In this document: positions 7,664-10,398 of the stretch, one piece after another
Layout of the letters: the number at the start of each line of letters is the position of its first letter
How positions within the stretch are numbered: position 1 is the first letter of the stretch
Assembly: GCA_024811115.1 (NCBI GenBank)
Contig: JAKOGH010000117.1
Coordinates: 1 to 10,398, forward strand
Source of the DNA: Terana coerulea
Taxonomy: Eukaryota > Basidiomycota > Agaricomycetes > Polyporales > Phanerochaetaceae
Length of the DNA: 10,398 bases
Direction: 5' to 3'
Made by a program: the position numbers and the translations under genes
The notes under the pieces: generated by a model
What the model saw: the letters and a program-made list of their open reading frames with translations, nothing else
Databases searched by the model: none
Told to the model about the DNA's origin: nothing

Positions 7664-10073
7664 TCAATTCCCCGTCTCCGAGAATCCTAGGTCCACCCAG
7701 TGTCTCATGCGCTCGCCCCACCTGATCACAGCAAGCACGCAGCCGTACCCGAGCCACGCCACGCCTGCGACGCCGAGGAAGATCGGGAGGACGCCGAACC
7801 GGAAGACGCACGGCAGGATCGCGCCGACGCTCAGCGCGACGACGGCGTTGCGACATGCCCTATAACCGTCCGCCCGTCAGCCGTCGCAGATCATTGAAGG
7901 ACATGCCAAAAACGAAACAAGCAAAATGAAGAGAAGGCAAGCGAAAGGGAGATAAACAAGGGAAGGAAGGACACACATATTCGCCGCCGTCACCTGCGCG
8001 CTCTTCTCCACCAGGATATCCACCAGGTACGCATTCACGGGGTTAAACAGCGCGCTCACGCCGACGCCGTTCAGGAACCAGCACATCAGGTTCACGACGA
8101 GCCACCGCGTGCTCATCCCGCCGTAGTGCGTGATGAGCCCGGAGAGGACGACGCTGCCGGGGGCGAGGACGAGGCCGCCGAGCGTCGTCGCGCGCAGCCG
8201 GTCTTCCGGGAGCCATTTCCGCCGCGCGCGCAGGTAGTGGCGGACGGTGCGATCGGAGAGGCTGCCGGCGTACGAGGAGCCGACTACACTCAGGAAACGT
8301 AGGTGAGCGGGAGGAGACGGATGGCTTAGGAATAGGCGGCGTACCGACGTTTCCGAGCCCGACGGGCAGACAGAGCGCGCCGATGATGGCCTCGTTGGAG
8401 ATGTTATATTTCTGACCCTTCGGGTTTGCGGTTCGCCGTGAATACGAATATAATAGCGTGATGGTGCTAAGGACTTACGACTGTGTATGCAACCGGCACG
8501 AGCAGAACGTAGTCCGTGATCGTCACCAGGCCCTGTGCCACACTCTGTTCGGAGTCCGCACACACATCAACTCTCGCCGTCTCACCCAGCTGCATGCAAC
8601 ACACTCACCAAGAGCAGCACGTTCGGGCTCCGCAGCAGCGCAACGCTCCCAAACGGGTTGAGCCACACCCAACGCCGTCTGCCTCCCTGCGCGACCAGCT
8701 TGTCGACGCCGCGCCGCCCCGGGTGGCTTGTCTCGGGAGGAAAAGTAAAGTGAGGACGAAGGCGAGGAGCGCGGCGAGCCCGAGCGCGTACTGCGTCATG
8801 CGCCACGAGGAGCAGTGTGCGGTCACGCCGCCGACGGCGGGCGCGGCGGACATGCCGAAGAGGATGGCCTATACGTGGGAACTGTTAGCATCTGAAAATG
8901 CCACACAGGAGTAAAAGGTGAGAGGTGGAAGCAAAGGGACACAGGACGGAAAGGTGGAGGCCGGACCCCACGCGATCCAGTGGGAGGAATCTGGACAGAA
9001 CGGCCTAGGTGTGCTCTCGATTACTTCAGTCAATGAGCGACTAGACATCGATAATCAAGGCACCGAAGTACGTTTTGCGGCCATCGTCAACTAAGCAGGC
9101 GTGGACTGGTATATCAGGCCCCTGTCCATCCAGATTTGCCCGGACTATCAGCAAGTATTCGTCCAGGTCACCTCAAGACGCCGAGCGAGCATGATCTTGC
9201 GCATACGGCCAAAGTGCCACGAAGGCTCCGCGTCGTCGCTCGTCTGCCGAGTGGCCGGCATGCTCTAAGCCTAGCGCCCTATATTTAAGATAGTTCGGAT
9301 TAGGGAGGCCCAAGGGGCAGCTTTCACATCCTGGTCGGGCTGAGGCAAGCATGTTTGTATGCGAAGGCCTCGAACAAGGACAGACGAAGGAGAGAAAAAA
9401 CAAGACAGAAAAAAGGGGGAAGAGACGTACACCAAAAAATATCCCACTGCTCGTCCCACGTTCCTCCATCCGATACACATCCGCGAGCACGCCGACGCCG
9501 ACGCTGAGCCCGGACGACGCGCCGAACGCCTGCACCACACGCCAGGCGAGGAGCGACGGCACGTCGTCCGCCGCGCCCGCGAGCGCGGAGCCGATTACGA
9601 AGATAAGCATTGATATAAGAAGGATTGGTTTGCGGCCATCTGCGTAATGGAAAGTAAGGTTAGGAAACGCGAAAAAGAGAGGACGACATACAAAAGCCTG
9701 AGTAGGATGCCCATGTCAGGCTGCCGATAGCGTTGGCGAGAATTGAGAGGCTTACTGCCAGACTAAATGGCAGTGTACATGAGGATATGGTTCTACGTGG
9801 GTTTCAAGAGACGGACCTTATAATTTCGCCTGTTGAGTCGAGGTCGTGAGCAATTTGCGGGATCAAGGGGATGAAAGAGCCGGAGGTGAACACTACGCAT
9901 GGATGTTGTAATGAGCGATAAACTGCACATGCAAACCAAGAGGACGTACTTGGAAAACTACCGGTTGCGGCAGCCACGGCGACAATGAGTCGCTTGCGCG
10001 CGGGCGAGAAGCGGCCGTACACCACATCGAGCTCGTCGGGCTTGCGGAGCAGCGGTGTCTCTTCAGATGCCAT
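7664..10073 (-). CDS. MFS multidrug-type (DHA1-like) transporter, one frameshift
   Basis: Predicted plasma-membrane, proton-driven 12-helix exporter of small molecules; the substrate is unknown. Nine exons fit: 10073-9950, 9892-9817, 9762-9692, 9639-9431, 8868-8609, 8532-8479, 8411-8345, 8283-7977, 7859-7664. All eight introns are GT-AG, and seven are 52-117 nt. Start ATG 10073 gives MASEETPLLRKP, a typical cytosolic N-terminus; the stop is TGA 7666-7664. The sum is 1364 nt, one short of 454 codons plus stop. The missing base is in exon 5 at 8731-8740, where LLFLP must continue as ETSHPG. Family marks: FTSGSFIPLIPQIAHDL (about 43-59), GFYGRKP motif A-like (89-95), WRVVQAFGASSGLSVGVG (123-140), ETSHPG (206-211), WVWLNPFGSVALLRSPN, GSLSDR as the second motif A (294-299), WLPEDRLRAT, NPVNAYLVDIL and a basic RWGERMR tail. 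The frameshift would truncate the protein after about six helices unless it is a sequencing error. Confidence 0.85.
8731..8740 (-). other. Single-base frameshift site in the MFS gene
   Basis: Exon 5 is clearly coding on both sides but in different frames: ...LAFVLTLLFLP ends at the minus-strand CTCCCGAG run, and ETSHPGRRGVDKL starts in the next frame. One extra C or G in the run would restore phase, and the exon would then be 261 nt, in phase with exon 6. Confidence 0.8.
8869..9430 (-). other. Unusually long MFS intron 4 (562 nt), likely carrying an insertion
   Basis: The donor GT|GTACGT (9430) and acceptor CGTATAG|GCC (8869) keep phase 0 and join SSGIFFG to AILFGMSAAPAVGG, as expected for the family. 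Other introns here are 52-117 nt. Inside, minus-strand about 9163-9044 stays open for some 40 codons and looks coding-like (DEYLLIVRANLDGQG, PVHACLVDDGRKTYFGALI) before a TAG. I do not recognise the source. No terminal repeats were found. Confidence 0.6.
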
Positions 10074-10218
10074 TGCAGTCTACGTTCCCCAGACAAGTCC
10101 GACTTATTCTTTGTGGGTATTCGTCGTCGAGTTGAGTACACCGAAACACGGTGCAGCGAGGGTCCAGAGGTCGTGCAGAGGGCAGAAAGGGAGACATCGC
10201 GGAACCCCACCACCGGCG

Positions 10219-10228
10219 GGTTATATAC
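10219..10228 (-). promoter_or_regulatory. TATA-like box of the MFS gene
   Basis: On the minus strand CAGTATATAACC lies about 150 bp upstream of the ATG at 10073, in an otherwise GC-rich region. The position suits a fungal TATA box with a 5' leader of roughly 100 nt. No other regulatory element could be assigned. Confidence 0.5.
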
Positions 10229-10398
10229 TGGGAGACAGCAGAAATATACGGTGACGTTCGACGCCGACTCCGCTCCCTTGGCGTGCGCTTCGCCGTCTCT
10301 GCGAGACACACGCCGGGCAGCGGCCGACACCGTCACGAGCGCAGGCGCCCGATGTCCGGCGTGACGGCGGGCCTGCAGCGCGCATAAATGCAGCAGGG
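10229..10398. other. GC-rich upstream region, no gene recognised
   Basis: This CpG-rich stretch upstream of the MFS promoter has open frames on both strands, as expected from base composition. None resembles a known protein. Confidence 0.4.

Noticed and set aside
9359..9647. Plus-strand ORFs of 84-98 codons
   Set aside because: They are antisense shadows of MFS exon 4 and the GC-rich intron edge.

Overview
The window is fungal nuclear DNA, most likely from a wood- or litter-decaying basidiomycete (Agaricomycetes). The evidence is GC-rich coding DNA broken by many 50-65 nt introns with GTRNGY donors and YAG acceptors, an MFS drug transporter of a type common in mushrooms, a serine/threonine-rich single-pass membrane protein with a PPPY tail, and a remnant of a fungal NLR-like (STAND) protein. 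No species can be named from sequence alone.

Layout. At the left edge (3-899, +) is the 3' part of a membrane-protein gene whose last exon lies behind a 63-nt intron. Next (about 1000-1905, -) is a decayed copy of an MFS transporter. It keeps an intron at the same place as the good copy and is interrupted by about 430 bp of unrelated sequence. From about 1,910 to 5,030 I see no confident gene. This gene-poor stretch holds a short 15-nt-period repeat (2491-2550), a telomere-like CCCTAA stretch (3651-3664), and a well-bounded 358-bp hAT-type MITE (4343-4700) with terminal inverted repeats and perfect 8-bp target-site duplications. From about 5,027 to 6,300 the minus strand carries an unusual cluster of consensus splice donors, which suggests an intron-rich transcription unit that I cannot identify.

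At 6453-7386 (+) is a broken NLR-like gene: an N-terminal helical domain joined directly to WD40-type sequence with no nucleotide-binding domain between, one frameshift and one in-frame TGA. It converges on a nine-exon MFS transporter (7664-10073, -). The transporter is complete in structure apart from a single-base frameshift in exon 5 and one very long intron (562 nt) that seems to hold an insertion. A TATA-like box lies about 150 bp upstream of its start.

The genes do not form an evident pathway or cluster. The window reads as an accessory region with a duplicated transporter, a truncated immune-type gene and small mobile DNA, where several genes are decaying. The two single-base frameshifts could also be sequencing errors in C/G runs. 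I did not find a convincing new biological system. The best leads are the minus-strand splice-donor cluster, the MITE and the domain-deleted NLR remnant.
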